Positions 30,946 to 41,046 of a DNA stretch of 64,000 nt are shown in pieces. Under the pieces are notes generated by a model. The model did no database searches. It was not told the DNA's origin and saw only the letters and a program-made list of their open reading frames with translations. This DNA is from Paractinoplanes aksuensis. GTDB lineage: Bacteria; Actinomycetota; Actinomycetes; Mycobacteriales; Micromonosporaceae. The DNA lies in the NCBI RefSeq assembly GCF_024137025.1, contig NZ_JAMYJR010000039.1, positions 1 to 64,000 on the forward strand. Direction: 5' to 3'. The position numbers and the translations under genes are program-made. Every line of letters begins with the position of its first letter. The stretch's first letter is position 1.

Positions 30946-31605
30946 ATGTCGTTGATGGCCGATCCGCCGGGGGCCGACCGGCTCTCCGTTCGTGTGCGCC
31001 GTAACACAGTCGGTGCGCATGATTCGGCCCAGCGCAGCGGCTTCCTCGACTCCCTGGCCGCGGGCCAGTTGCCCTGGGAGGCGTACGCCGACCTGACCGC
31101 GCAGCACTGGTTCATCTACGAGGCGCTCGAGTCGGCCGCCACCACGATGGCCGACGACCCGGTGGTGGCCACGTTCCTCTTCCCCGAGCTGCGGCGGCTG
31201 CCGTCGCTCGAGGCCGACCTGCAGTTCCTGTACGGGCCGCGGTGGGCCGACCACCTCTTCGCGCTGCCCGCCACGACGACCTACTGCACCCGGCTGCGCG
31301 ACGTGGCCCACCGGGCGGCCACGGGGTTCGTCGCGCATCAGTACACGCGCTACATCGGCGATCTCTCCGGTGGGCAGTATCTGGGGCCGGCCATCGCCCA
31401 GTCCTACGGTCTGCCCGCGACCGACGGCCACCGCTTCTTCATCTTCGCCGGGGTCGACCCGATGGCGTTCAAGACCCACTATCGCGGGCTGCTCGACTCC
31501 GTGCCCTGGTCGCACCACGAGCAGGAAGAGTTCATCACCGAAGTCAACGAGGCCTACCGGCTCAACATCGGCGTCCTCAACGAGCTCCAGAGCCGCTGGT
31601 CCTAG
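30946..31605 (+). CDS. hmuO: Heme oxygenase (biliverdin-producing)
   Basis: 219 residues, the usual size for bacterial HO-1-like enzymes. The proximal heme ligand is the His of NTVGAHDSAQ (about residue 25), and the distal helix glycine motif appears as IGDLSGGQYLG. The enzyme cleaves heme to biliverdin, CO and Fe2+, supplying iron from heme. ATG at 30946 is used, 10 nt after GAGG; TTG at 30940 and ATG at 30955 are alternatives. A DUF2470 gene follows 44 bases downstream and is probably cotranscribed, forming a heme-utilisation pair. Only a poor match to an iron-regulator (IdeR) box is seen upstream. Confidence 0.93.
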   Translation: MSLMADPPGADRLSVRVRRNTVGAHDSAQRSGFLDSLAAGQLPWEAYADLTAQHWFIYEALESAATTMADDPVVATFLFPELRRLPSLEADLQFLYGPRWADHLFALPATTTYCTRLRDVAHRAATGFVAHQYTRYIGDLSGGQYLGPAIAQSYGLPATDGHRFFIFAGVDPMAFKTHYRGLLDSVPWSHHEQEEFITEVNEAYRLNIGVLNELQSRWS

Positions 31606-31649
31606 GTTTGCTCCCCGGACACGAAACAGACCCAGGAAGGCCGGCAGAC

Positions 31650-31949
31650 GTGACGGATCCGTTCCCGCCCGAGGTGGTCGACCAGATCGCCCGGCACATG
31701 AACGACGACCACGCCGACGACAACGTGCTGATCGTGCGCGCGCTCGGCGGCGTGCCGGCGGCGACCGCGGCCCGCATGTCCGGCCTGGACGCCGACGCCA
31801 TGGAGTTCCACGCGGTGGTCGACGGCATCGAGGTGCCGGTGCGTGTCCCGTTCTCGGAACGCCTCACCGAGCGCCGCCAGGTGCGCGCCGAGGCCGTCCG
31901 CATGTACCGCGACGCCTGCGCCGCGCTGGGTCTCGAGCCCCGCCACTAG
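31650..31949 (+). CDS. DUF2470 (HugZ C-terminal-like) protein
   Basis: 99 residues. The pattern HMNDDHADDNVLIVRALGG and MEFHAVVDG is the DUF2470 domain found at the C-terminus of HugZ-like heme-degrading split-barrel enzymes. Standing alone after a heme oxygenase, it probably binds heme or helps iron release; no catalysis is implied. GTG at 31650 follows AGGAAGG at 9 nt. A strong terminator follows the gene. Confidence 0.85.
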   Translation: MTDPFPPEVVDQIARHMNDDHADDNVLIVRALGGVPAATAARMSGLDADAMEFHAVVDGIEVPVRVPFSERLTERRQVRAEAVRMYRDACAALGLEPRH

Positions 31950-31982
31950 ATCCGCCTGCGTTCGGGTCGGCCTGCGTAAACG

Positions 31983-32019
31983 AAATGCCCCTCGGCCCGT
32001 GGTGGGCCAAGGGGCATTT
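31983..32019. terminator. Bidirectional 15-bp hairpin between convergent genes
   Basis: AAATGCCCCT/AGGGGCATTT plus GGCCC/GGGCC, one C-A mismatch and a GTGGT loop. The flanking A and T tracts give U-rich 3' ends in both directions. It ends the heme operon and the helicase gene. Confidence 0.88.
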
Positions 32020-32031
32020 CCCGTACGAATG

Positions 32032-33843
<1,812 letters not shown>

Positions 33844-33950
33844 GAAGTTTTACGGGTGCCTCTCGTGGTGCGCCCGTCGGAAGTCTGGGGCGCGGTCTGG
33901 ATAGGGCGCGGGCCACACGCTCACAGAAGAAAAGCGGGCCGCACGCGCGG

Positions 33951-33990
33951 GTTGCCGCGGCGATCGGTAGAGATCGACGTCGACGGCAAC
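33951..33990 (-). promoter_or_regulatory. Stem-loop in helicase 5' leader
   Basis: GTTGCCG (33951-33957) pairs with CGGCAAC (33984-33990); inside, CGATC (33961-33965) pairs with GATCG (33972-33976). A TAGACT hexamer on the minus strand (34002-33997) could be the -10, which would put this stem at the 5' end of a leader of about 150 nt. RNA-helicase mRNAs are often autoregulated through structured leaders, but nothing here proves it. Confidence 0.35.
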
Positions 33991-34052
33991 GGGCCCAGTC
34001 TACCCGACAGAGCGATCGCGCACCTCAGAGCGGACTTCCGGCCGGAAAGCAC

Positions 34053-34092
34053 GCGGAGGGCGCCCCCGAGCCGAGCCGGGGACGCCCTCCGC
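34053..34092 (-). terminator. Hairpin terminator after DUF3107 gene
   Basis: GCGGAGGGCG and its complement (34083-34092), with an inner CCCC/GGGG extension, 18 bases past the DUF3107 stop. Confidence 0.75.
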
Positions 34093-34109
34093 GAGGGTGG
34101 AACTGATAC

Positions 34110-34334
34110 TCAGCGGGTGGTGAAACCGAACGGACGCGTGTTCGAGTCGGCGATCTCCACGTAGGCCACCTTGGCGATCGGGATGATCACCTTGCGGCCC
34201 TTCTCGTCTGTGAGCGACAGCACGCTGTCCTTGGCCATCGCCTCGGTCACGGCCTGCTCGACCTCCGCCGGGGTCTGAGCGCTCTCGAGCACCAGCTCAC
34301 GCGGCGTGTGCTGCACGCCGATCTTGACCTCCAC
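34110..34334 (-). CDS. DUF3107 small protein
   Basis: 74 residues, all of it the DUF3107 family (M. tuberculosis Rv3208A/TB9.4-like, recalled): MEVKIGVQHTPRELVLES at the start, IPIAKVAYVEI near the end and the tail RPFGF. Function unknown; universally small, cytosolic and conserved in actinobacteria next to a TetR regulator. The GTG at 34334 follows a near-perfect AAGGAGGGG site, implying strong expression. The TetR gene lies 37 bases upstream on the same strand. Confidence 0.9.
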   Translation of the reverse strand: MEVKIGVQHTPRELVLESAQTPAEVEQAVTEAMAKDSVLSLTDEKGRKVIIPIAKVAYVEIADSNTRPFGFTTR

Positions 34335-34371
34335 GGGGCCCCTCCTTCTCGCGGTCCTACCGCTGGCAAGG

Positions 34372-35031
34372 CTATCCGATTTCGGCCGGGGTGCCGCCCG
34401 ATGCGCCGCCCTGGAGGGGGAAGCTGGCGATTCCCCGCCAGATAAGCGCAGCTACGAGCGCTTCGGCTTCAGCTTTAGGCGTACGCCGACCGTTCGCCAG
34501 CCAGTACTGGGCCGACTGCCCGGCCGCCCCGACCAGGCCCGCCGCCAGCAATCGGGCCGCGTCGCCGGCCAGATTCGTGTCCGAGATGATCGTGTCGGTG
34601 ACGGCCGCGATGCAGCCCTGTTCGACCCGCTCGACCCGCTGGCGGACCTGCGGGTCGTTGCGCAGGTCGCTCTCGAAGACGAGCCGGAACGCCTCGCTCT
34701 CGTGGTCCATGAAGTCGAAGTAGGCCCGGACGGCGCCCTTGACCCGTTCCTTGTTGTCGGCCGTGGCCAGCATGGCGTCACGCACCTTGGCGATTATCGC
34801 GTCGCAGTGCGTGTCCAGCAGGGCCAGGTAGAGCTCGAGTTTGCCCGGGAAGTGCTGGTAGAGCACGGGCTTGGAGACGCCGGCCCGCTCGGCGATGTCG
34901 TCCATCGCCGCGGCGTGGTAACCCTGGGCGACGAAGATCTGCTGAGCTGCCGCGAGCAGCTGCTTACGGCGTGCGGAGCGAGGCAGACGGGTGGGACGGG
35001 CCGTCTGAGCTCCGCCGGACGCAGCGGTCAT
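34372..35031 (-). CDS. TetR-family regulator
   Basis: 219 residues. The N-terminal HTH reads RRKQLLAAAQQIFVAQGYHAAAMDDIAERAGVSKPVLYQHFPGKLELYLALLD, textbook TetR. The C-terminal ligand-binding domain is the type found in the DUF3107-linked regulators of actinobacteria (Rv3208-like, recalled). ATG 35031 has GGAGG about 10 nt upstream. The ligand is unknown. It is divergent from the large low-complexity gene at 35186. Confidence 0.9.
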   Translation of the reverse strand: MTAASGGAQTARPTRLPRSARRKQLLAAAQQIFVAQGYHAAAMDDIAERAGVSKPVLYQHFPGKLELYLALLDTHCDAIIAKVRDAMLATADNKERVKGAVRAYFDFMDHESEAFRLVFESDLRNDPQVRQRVERVEQGCIAAVTDTIISDTNLAGDAARLLAAGLVGAAGQSAQYWLANGRRTPKAEAEALVAALIWRGIASFPLQGGASGGTPAEIG

Positions 35032-35185
35032 GTCTCTCGAACCTCCAGGGGGTCGGACCCCATTCGCCGGCGCGGATTGCCCGGATCGGCGCGTGATGCT
35101 GTCGATGGGCAATTGTCGCGCCGCTGCAACTTATCGCCACTGCAAGCACACGGTAGCCTCAGCGGGGGCGAGCGAGGAGCACGCG

Positions 35186-37684
35186 GTGGATGAATCAGGG
35201 CATTCCGGAGACGCCGGAGCCGCAGACAGCGGCAACGGCGCCGATTCGCGTGAGCGCGCTCGGGTGAACGGCTGGGCGACTCCCGACAGTCCCTGGTCCT
35301 TCACCGGGTCCACGGTCGACCCCGAGGCCGAGGTGCCGGCCTGGCGTCGTCCGGCTGCTGAGGCACGCTCTTTCCCGCGTAATCCGGCATTTCCCTCCTC
35401 GGCCGTGCCGGTGTCGGCGTTGCCGAGCTCGAGCATTCCGGCGCCGTCCCCGGCTCCGGCCCCGCCCGGTTTTGTCGACGCCCAGAAAAGCGGCGAAATT
35501 CCCCCGTCCGGGGAGTCCGCGCCGGGCGGTTCGCGGTGGGACAGGTCCCGCTTCTCCGAGTTGCTGAGCCCGCACCCCCGGCCGGGGGAACAGCGCCGCC
35601 CGCCGTCCGAGCCGGCCCCCACACCCGCCGCCCCGGTCTCGTCGCCATCCACCCCGCGCGAGCCCGGCCTGACCACGGGCGACCGTCGCGAGCCCGGCCT
35701 GACCACGGGCGACCGTCGCGAGCCCGGCCTGACCACGGGCGACCGTCGTGAGCCCGGCCTGACCACAGGCGATCGCCGTGAGCCCGGCCTGACCACAGGC
35801 GATCGCCGTGAGCCCGGCCTGACCACCGGCGCCCGGCGCGAGCCCGGCCTGGGCAGTGGCACCGTGACGCCCGGCCTGGTCAGTGGGAACATCCCGCCGG
35901 CCCGGCCCGCCCCGATGCGCGCCTACGACGTCCCGACGCCCAGCAGCGCCCCGCCCTACCCGTACGAGGGCGACCTCGACGACGCCGCGCCCGAGCCCCC
36001 GAGCCCGGTCGTCCAGCAGCGCGCCGCCGTCCCGCTGGTGCGCCCGGCCACGCCCGGCGGCGGCCGTCGAGCCGACTGGGGCACGGCCGAGCACACCACG
36101 ACCGAGCCGCCCCGTCACGCGCTGAGCGGCGGCACCCCGATCCAGGGCGTCCCGCGGGTGGCCTCCGACGAGCCCGGCCCGGCCCGGCCGGCGTACGACC
36201 CGTCGAGCTTTCCCCGCCGCCTGTCGTACGAGCCCCCGGCGCCCTACGAGTCGCCCAAGAGCTTCGACGCCCCCCGGCCCTACGAGCCCAAGCCGTTCGA
36301 GCCGGCCCCGCCCTACCCGGGCTTCGAACCGCCCGAGGAACCGAGCCAGGGCGTCCTGCCCCAGCGCGTCCCGGCCCAGCCCGACATTCCCAAGGGCGTC
36401 CCCGAGCCCTCGCTGGTGGAAGCCACCGCGGAGACCCCCGCGCTCGCCCGCATCGCCACCCACCTGCGCCGCGGCGACGTGCTGCCGGTCCAGGAAAGGC
36501 AGGAAGGTTTCGACGTGCAGGCGATCCTGGCCGCGGTGCGCGAGGTCGAGGGAGTGCGCGACGCGTCGCTGCGCCAGACCCCGACCGGCGCGCACAGCCT
36601 GCGGCTGGATCTCGCCGAGGGCGCCGACCCGGCCGAGGTGAGCCGCCGGGTGGCCCGCCTGCTGCAGGACCGCATGGGCCTCGACGCCGCGATGCCCGGC
36701 GAGGCCCCGCCCGCGGCCGCGCCGGTGTCCCCGTCAGCTCTGGTGCCCCGCAGCCGGTCGGCCGGGCCCGCGCCGGTCTCGGCGCCGCCCGTACGGTCGT
36801 CGCTCGCCGACCTCTACGCCCCCGCCCCGGACCGGCCCGATTTCGGCCGGACCCAGGAGCGCAGCCCCGCTGACGACCGGACCGAGCCTGCCTCCGGCCC
36901 GGACCGGACTGATCAGCTCGGGACGGACCGGTCGGAAGAGACCGCGGCTCGCGAGCGTGAAGCCCGCGAGCAGGCGGCCCGCGAACAGAAGGCCCGCGAG
37001 CAGGCCGAGCGCGAGCAGGCCGAGCGCGAGACAGCGGAGCGGGAGAAGCGCGAACGCGAAGCCGGTGAGACCCGGGAGCGCGAGGCCCGCGAGCTCGAGA
37101 CCCGGACGCGCGACCGGGAACGGGAGACGCGAGAGCGGGAGAAGCGCGAACGCGAGGCCCGCGACCGCCACGCCGCCGCGGCCCGGCTCGTCCCCGAGGT
37201 CGAGGAGGCGGCCGAGGTCGTCCCCACCGGCTCCGAGTACGGCCCGCCGCGCCCGCTCTATCCCGGCGAGCACCCCGGCCCGCGCATCGTCATCGAGAAC
37301 GTGCACGTCAACACGTTCGGCTCGGACGCCACGGTCGAGGTCCGGCTCACCGTCGGCGCCCGCACCGCGTCCGGGGTGGCCAGCGGCCCCGCGGTCGACG
37401 GCTACCTGCTGCGCCTGTGCGCGATGGCCACGGCCGGCGCCGTCGACGAGCTGCTGGCCGAGTCCGACCACCCCGACGGCCCGGCCCGCTGCTTCGTCGA
37501 GCATGCGGCCGCCGTCCCGTTCGGCGCGGCCCAGGTCGCCGTGGTCGTGCTGTTGCTGTCCTGCGGCGGCTGGGTCGAGCAGCTGGCGGGCTCGGCCGTG
37601 GTCACCAGCGACGACCGGCATGCCATGGTCCGGGCCACTCTGGCCGCGGTCAACCGCCGGCTTGAGGCACTCTTGTCTCGATGA
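35186..37684 (+). CDS. Large low-complexity protein with REPGLTTGDR repeats
   Basis: 832 residues, cytosolic, no signal peptide. The first 400 residues are Pro/Ala/Ser-rich and include six to seven tandem copies of REPGLTTGDR (DNA 35660-35849). A folded segment around residues 430-500 (IATHLRRGDVLPVQERQEGFDVQAILAAVREVEGVRDA) is followed by Pro-rich linker, then a 90-residue Arg/Glu coiled-coil-like stretch (EREAREQAAREQKAREQ). The C-terminal 140 residues form a conserved-looking alpha/beta domain (PRIVIENVHVNTFGSDATVEVRL ... GPAVDGYLLRLCAMA). I cannot name a family. GTG at 35186 follows AGGAG. The stop overlaps the hydrolase ATG (ATGA), so the two are coupled. Confidence 0.75.
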   Translation: MDESGHSGDAGAADSGNGADSRERARVNGWATPDSPWSFTGSTVDPEAEVPAWRRPAAEARSFPRNPAFPSSAVPVSALPSSSIPAPSPAPAPPGFVDAQKSGEIPPSGESAPGGSRWDRSRFSELLSPHPRPGEQRRPPSEPAPTPAAPVSSPSTPREPGLTTGDRREPGLTTGDRREPGLTTGDRREPGLTTGDRREPGLTTGDRREPGLTTGARREPGLGSGTVTPGLVSGNIPPARPAPMRAYDVPTPSSAPPYPYEGDLDDAAPEPPSPVVQQRAAVPLVRPATPGGGRRADWGTAEHTTTEPPRHALSGGTPIQGVPRVASDEPGPARPAYDPSSFPRRLSYEPPAPYESPKSFDAPRPYEPKPFEPAPPYPGFEPPEEPSQGVLPQRVPAQPDIPKGVPEPSLVEATAETPALARIATHLRRGDVLPVQERQEGFDVQAILAAVREVEGVRDASLRQTPTGAHSLRLDLAEGADPAEVSRRVARLLQDRMGLDAAMPGEAPPAAAPVSPSALVPRSRSAGPAPVSAPPVRSSLADLYAPAPDRPDFGRTQERSPADDRTEPASGPDRTDQLGTDRSEETAAREREAREQAAREQKAREQAEREQAERETAEREKREREAGETREREARELETRTRDRERETREREKREREARDRHAAAARLVPEVEEAAEVVPTGSEYGPPRPLYPGEHPGPRIVIENVHVNTFGSDATVEVRLTVGARTASGVASGPAVDGYLLRLCAMATAGAVDELLAESDHPDGPARCFVEHAAAVPFGAAQVAVVVLLLSCGGWVEQLAGSAVVTSDDRHAMVRATLAAVNRRLEALLSR
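35660..35849 (+). repeat. 30-bp in-frame tandem repeat
   Basis: About six and a third units of GAGCCCGGCCTGACCACGGG plus CGACCGTCGC-type sequence, period exactly 30 bp, encoding REPGLTTGDR. Adjacent units are nearly identical with synonymous and a few nonsynonymous changes, so the array expanded recently by slippage or unequal crossing over. Not a CRISPR: there are no spacers. Confidence 0.9.
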
Positions 37685-38643
37685 GAGGCGCCAACCTGGC
37701 CCCCGACAGCGCACTGCTGCCCGAGGGCGAAGCACCGGATCCCTGGCCCGCGCGACGGGTCACCATCGGCGGAGCGATGCTCCACGTCCGTGACACCCCG
37801 GCCACCCGGCCCGAGGCCGAGCCGGCCGTCTATGTGCACGGGCTGGGCGGGTCGTCGCAGAACTTCACCGATTTCGCGGGCCTGCTGGCCGACCGGTTCG
37901 ACGCGCGGGCGGTCGACCTGCCCGGCTTCGGCTACAGCGACCCGAGCCCCCGCTATTCGATCGGCTCGTTCGCAGGCACGCTGATCAGCTATCTGGAGCA
38001 CGACGGGCGGGGACCGGTCCACCTGGTCGGCAACTCGCTCGGGGGCTCGATCGCCGTGCGCGTGGCCGGTCTGCGGCCCGACCTCGTGCGTACGCTGACG
38101 TTGATCTCCCCGGCCATGCCGTTCCTCGACCCCCGGCGTACGGCTCAGGCCCGGGCCTTGCCCCTGCTGGCGCTGCCCCGGGCCGACCGCGTGCTCGGGT
38201 GGGCGTTCTCGCGCCTGACCGCCGAAGAGATGGCCGAGCAGGTGCTGGCCGCCTGTTTCGGTGACACCCGCAAGGTGACCCCGCAGCGCCGCGCCGAGGC
38301 GATGGAAGAGATCCGCCTGCGCTACACGGTTGAGCACTACCCGAAGGCCTATCTCGGCACCCTGCGCGGGCTGGTCTCCAGCTTTCTGCGGGCCTATCTG
38401 CCGGGGGCGAACTCGCAGTGGCGGCTGGCGGCCCGGGTCGAGGCGCCGACGCTGGTGGTCGGCGGGCTCAACGACCGGCTGGTCGACGCGCGGGTGCCGC
38501 TCCAGGTGGCCCGGGCGATCCCGGACTCGCGTCTGCTGATGCTGCCCGGCGTCGGCCATGTCGCCCAGATGGAGGTCCCCCGGGTGGTGGCCCGGGCGGT
38601 GGTCGGCCTGCTGGACGACATCCGTTCCCCCGTGGGGGGATGA
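37681..38643 (+). CDS. Alpha/beta-hydrolase
   Basis: 320 residues. It has the oxyanion-hole motif VHGLGGSS, the nucleophile elbow GNSLGG, a candidate acid in GLNDRLVD and the catalytic His in GVGHVAQME. The family includes esterases, haloperoxidase-like and lipase-like enzymes (LipV-like); the substrate is unknown. The cap region (PRADRVLGWAFSRLTAEEMAEQVL) is helical. It overlaps the upstream gene by 4 bases and is translationally coupled to it. Confidence 0.88.
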   Translation: MRGANLAPDSALLPEGEAPDPWPARRVTIGGAMLHVRDTPATRPEAEPAVYVHGLGGSSQNFTDFAGLLADRFDARAVDLPGFGYSDPSPRYSIGSFAGTLISYLEHDGRGPVHLVGNSLGGSIAVRVAGLRPDLVRTLTLISPAMPFLDPRRTAQARALPLLALPRADRVLGWAFSRLTAEEMAEQVLAACFGDTRKVTPQRRAEAMEEIRLRYTVEHYPKAYLGTLRGLVSSFLRAYLPGANSQWRLAARVEAPTLVVGGLNDRLVDARVPLQVARAIPDSRLLMLPGVGHVAQMEVPRVVARAVVGLLDDIRSPVGG

Positions 38644-38757
38644 GCGGCCCCAGGAACGACACGACTCGCGGGACACGCCGGGGAACGGCGCGATTCGGAT
38701 CTCACAAGATCCATCTAGGGCGGACACCGTTCAGGCCGGTGTGCGACGCTGGCGGCG

Positions 38758-39630
38758 ATGATCGACGAAGCCCTCGCGCCGCCCGCTCTGCGCCCGCCGC
38801 CCCGCCGGGATCGGTGGCGCAAGTGGTGGCTGGCCGCGTTCGCGTTGGTGATCGTCGTCGGCGCCGGATTCGCCGTCGGCCGGCGCATCGAGCAGGATCC
38901 GGCCTTCCTGGCGGTCCCGCCGAGCGCAGCGCCGGTCCCGAGCGCAGCGCCGGTTCCGAGTTCGCCGCCGGTTTCGAGTGCGCCACCGTCGCCTTCGGCT
39001 TCGCCGTCGAAAACCCAGCCTGTGCTGCAACTGCCGGGTGCGGTGCCCACGCGCGGTTCCGGCCAATTCGCGTACGCCGCCGGCCGCGGCCCCGTGGTGG
39101 GCGGTAAGGGCCAGTTGCGGCGCTTCCGGGTGGCCGTCGAGAAGGGCAGCAACGAGAACCCGGCCGACTTCGCCGAGCAGGTCGCGGCCACGCTCGGCGA
39201 CCCGCGCAGCTGGACCGGGGGCGGGCAGCTGCGCCTGCAGAAGGTGGGCGGCGCCGACCCGGCCGACTTCACGGTGTATCTCGCCACGCGGGATACGGCC
39301 GGGCGGATGTGCCTGCAGGGCGGCACCAACATCCGGGTCGGCGGGCGCCCCTACACGTCGTGCCGCACCACGGGCCGGGCGATCATCAACCTCGACCGGT
39401 GGCGGCTGTCGGCGCCCACGTTCGTGAGCCGGAAGGTTCCCCTCTCGATCTATCGGCAATATGTGGTCAACCACGAGGTCGGCCACGAGCTGGGGCATCG
39501 TCACGAGGGGTGCCCGCGGGCCGGCAGTCCGGCCCCGGTGATGGTGCAGCAGACTCTCACGCTGCGCGGATGTCAGCCGTACGCGTGGCCGCGCCTGAAG
39601 GGGAAGGCGCTGACCGGCCCCCGGCTCTAG
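38758..39630 (+). CDS. DUF3152 zincin-like membrane protein
   Basis: 290 residues. A cytosolic start, one membrane helix (KWWLAAFALVIVVGAGFAVG), a Pro/Ser-rich linker of about 55 residues and a C-terminal DUF3152 domain with NHEVGHELGHRHEGC: the HExxHxxGxxH zinc site of metzincin/zincin proteases. It is therefore a probable extracytoplasmic metalloprotease; no substrate is known. The family (M. tuberculosis Rv3207c-like, recalled) is encoded next to moeZ in many actinobacteria, as here. Confidence 0.88.
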   Translation: MIDEALAPPALRPPPRRDRWRKWWLAAFALVIVVGAGFAVGRRIEQDPAFLAVPPSAAPVPSAAPVPSSPPVSSAPPSPSASPSKTQPVLQLPGAVPTRGSGQFAYAAGRGPVVGGKGQLRRFRVAVEKGSNENPADFAEQVAATLGDPRSWTGGGQLRLQKVGGADPADFTVYLATRDTAGRMCLQGGTNIRVGGRPYTSCRTTGRAIINLDRWRLSAPTFVSRKVPLSIYRQYVVNHEVGHELGHRHEGCPRAGSPAPVMVQQTLTLRGCQPYAWPRLKGKALTGPRL

Positions 39631-39761
39631 CCGGTGCAGTGTGAACGGCTCGGAAAATTCCCGTGTCCCGCATGTCGGGCCTATGGGTAACGTCATGGTC
39701 GATCACGGCCGTCGCGAGTGACAATGGTGACCGATCCTTACCGTCAACCCGGGGAGTTAAC

Positions 39762-40943
39762 GTGGCACTGCCCCCGCTCGTCGAGCCGGCCGCAGAGCTG
39801 ACCGTCGATGAGATCCGTCGCTACTCGCGGCACCTGATCATCCCGGATGTCGGGATGGACGGCCAGAAGCGGCTGAAGAACTCGAAGGTCCTGGTCGTCG
39901 GCGCGGGCGGCCTCGGTTCGCCGGCGCTGCTCTATCTCGCCGCCGCCGGCGTGGGCACGCTGGGCATCGTCGACTTCGACACCGTCGACGAGTCCAACCT
40001 CCAGCGCCAGATCATCCACGGCGTCTCCGACATCGACCGGCCCAAGGCCGAGTCCGCCGCGGCCAGCATCGCCGAGGTCAACCCGCTCGTGAACGTGGTC
40101 ATCCACAACACCGCGCTCGACGTCGACAACGTCAAAGAGATCTTCAGCCAGTACGACCTGATCGTCGACGGCACCGACAACTTCGCGACGCGCTACATGG
40201 TCAACGACGCCGCCGTGCTGCTCGGCAAGCCGTACGTCTGGGGTTCGATCTACCGCTTCGACGGCCAGGCTTCCGTCTTCTGGGAAGAGCACGGGCCCTG
40301 CTACCGCTGCCTCTACCCCGAGCCCCCGCCGCCCGGCATGGTGCCCAGCTGCGCCGAGGGTGGCGTCCTGGGCGTGCTGTGCGCGTCGATCGGCTCGATC
40401 CAGGTCAACGAGGCGATCAAGCTGCTGACCGGCATCGGTGAGCCGCTGGTGGGCCGTCTGATGGTCTACGACGCCCTCGAGATGGAATACCGCAAGATCA
40501 AGGTGCGGAAAGACCCGAACTGCGCGCTCTGCGGGGACAACCCGACCGTCACCGACCTGCTCGAGGACTACGAGGACTTCTGCGGCGCGGTGTCGCCCGA
40601 GGCCGAGGAGGCCACGCTCGACGCGACCATCACGGCCCGCGAGCTGAAGGACTGGCAGGATTCCGGCAAGGACCTCTTCCTGGTCGACGTCCGCGAGCCG
40701 GCCGAGTGGGAGATCAACCGGATCCCGGGCGCGACCCTGATCCCCAAGGGCGAGATCCTTTCGGGCGAGGCGCTGTCGCGCTTCCCGCAAGACCGTCAGA
40801 TCGTGCTCCACTGCAAGTCGGGCGTGCGCTCGGCCGAGGCGCTGGCGGCCCTCAAGGCGGCCGGCTTCAAGGACGCCGTGCACGTCCAGGGCGGCATCGT
40901 CTCGTGGGTCAACACGATCGACCCGTCCCAGCCGTCGTACTGA
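39762..40943 (+). CDS. moeZ: MoeZ: adenylyltransferase/sulfurtransferase
   Basis: 393 residues. The N-terminal ThiF/MoeB domain has VVGAGGLGSPALLYLAAAG (ATP site), RQIIH, DGTDNFATRY and zinc ligands CYRC...CALC. The C-terminal rhodanese domain (about 285-390) has the active Cys in HCKSGVRS. It adenylates and sulfurates small sulfur-carrier proteins, feeding molybdopterin, cysteine (CysO) or thioamide/thiocarboxylate metabolite pathways. GTG at 39762 is chosen after GGGGAG; upstream in-frame codons give no homologous sequence. Followed by a long inverted repeat. Confidence 0.95.
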   Translation: MALPPLVEPAAELTVDEIRRYSRHLIIPDVGMDGQKRLKNSKVLVVGAGGLGSPALLYLAAAGVGTLGIVDFDTVDESNLQRQIIHGVSDIDRPKAESAAASIAEVNPLVNVVIHNTALDVDNVKEIFSQYDLIVDGTDNFATRYMVNDAAVLLGKPYVWGSIYRFDGQASVFWEEHGPCYRCLYPEPPPPGMVPSCAEGGVLGVLCASIGSIQVNEAIKLLTGIGEPLVGRLMVYDALEMEYRKIKVRKDPNCALCGDNPTVTDLLEDYEDFCGAVSPEAEEATLDATITARELKDWQDSGKDLFLVDVREPAEWEINRIPGATLIPKGEILSGEALSRFPQDRQIVLHCKSGVRSAEALAALKAAGFKDAVHVQGGIVSWVNTIDPSQPSY

Positions 40944-40956
40944 TTGTGTGATTAAT

Positions 40957-41000
40957 CCGTCACTCTGGGAAATCACAAGCGTGAATTCCCAGAGTGACGG
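40957..41000. terminator. 20-bp inverted repeat after moeZ
   Basis: CCGTCACTCTGGGAA (40957-40971) and its exact complement (40986-41000), plus an inner 4-bp stem (TCAC/GTGA) after one A-A mismatch and an AAGC loop. It is AT-richer than its surroundings, lacks a U-run and lies 13 bases past the moeZ stop. It is most likely a terminator, with an operator for the downstream gene as an alternative. Confidence 0.65.
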
Positions 41001-41033
41001 CAAGACGGCGCAGCGAAATACAGGTACGGGTTG

Positions 41034-41039
41034 TAGCGT
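41034..41039 (+). promoter_or_regulatory. -10 box of leaderless terpene-cyclase-like gene
   Basis: TAGCGT, ending 7 nt before the GTG at 41047; no ribosome binding site precedes the GTG. Confidence 0.6.
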
Positions 41040-41046
41040 CACCGGA

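Noticed and set aside
35660..35849. Possible CRISPR array (30-bp repeats)
   Set aside because: Repeats abut without spacers, are in frame, encode REPGLTTGDR and no cas genes are present.
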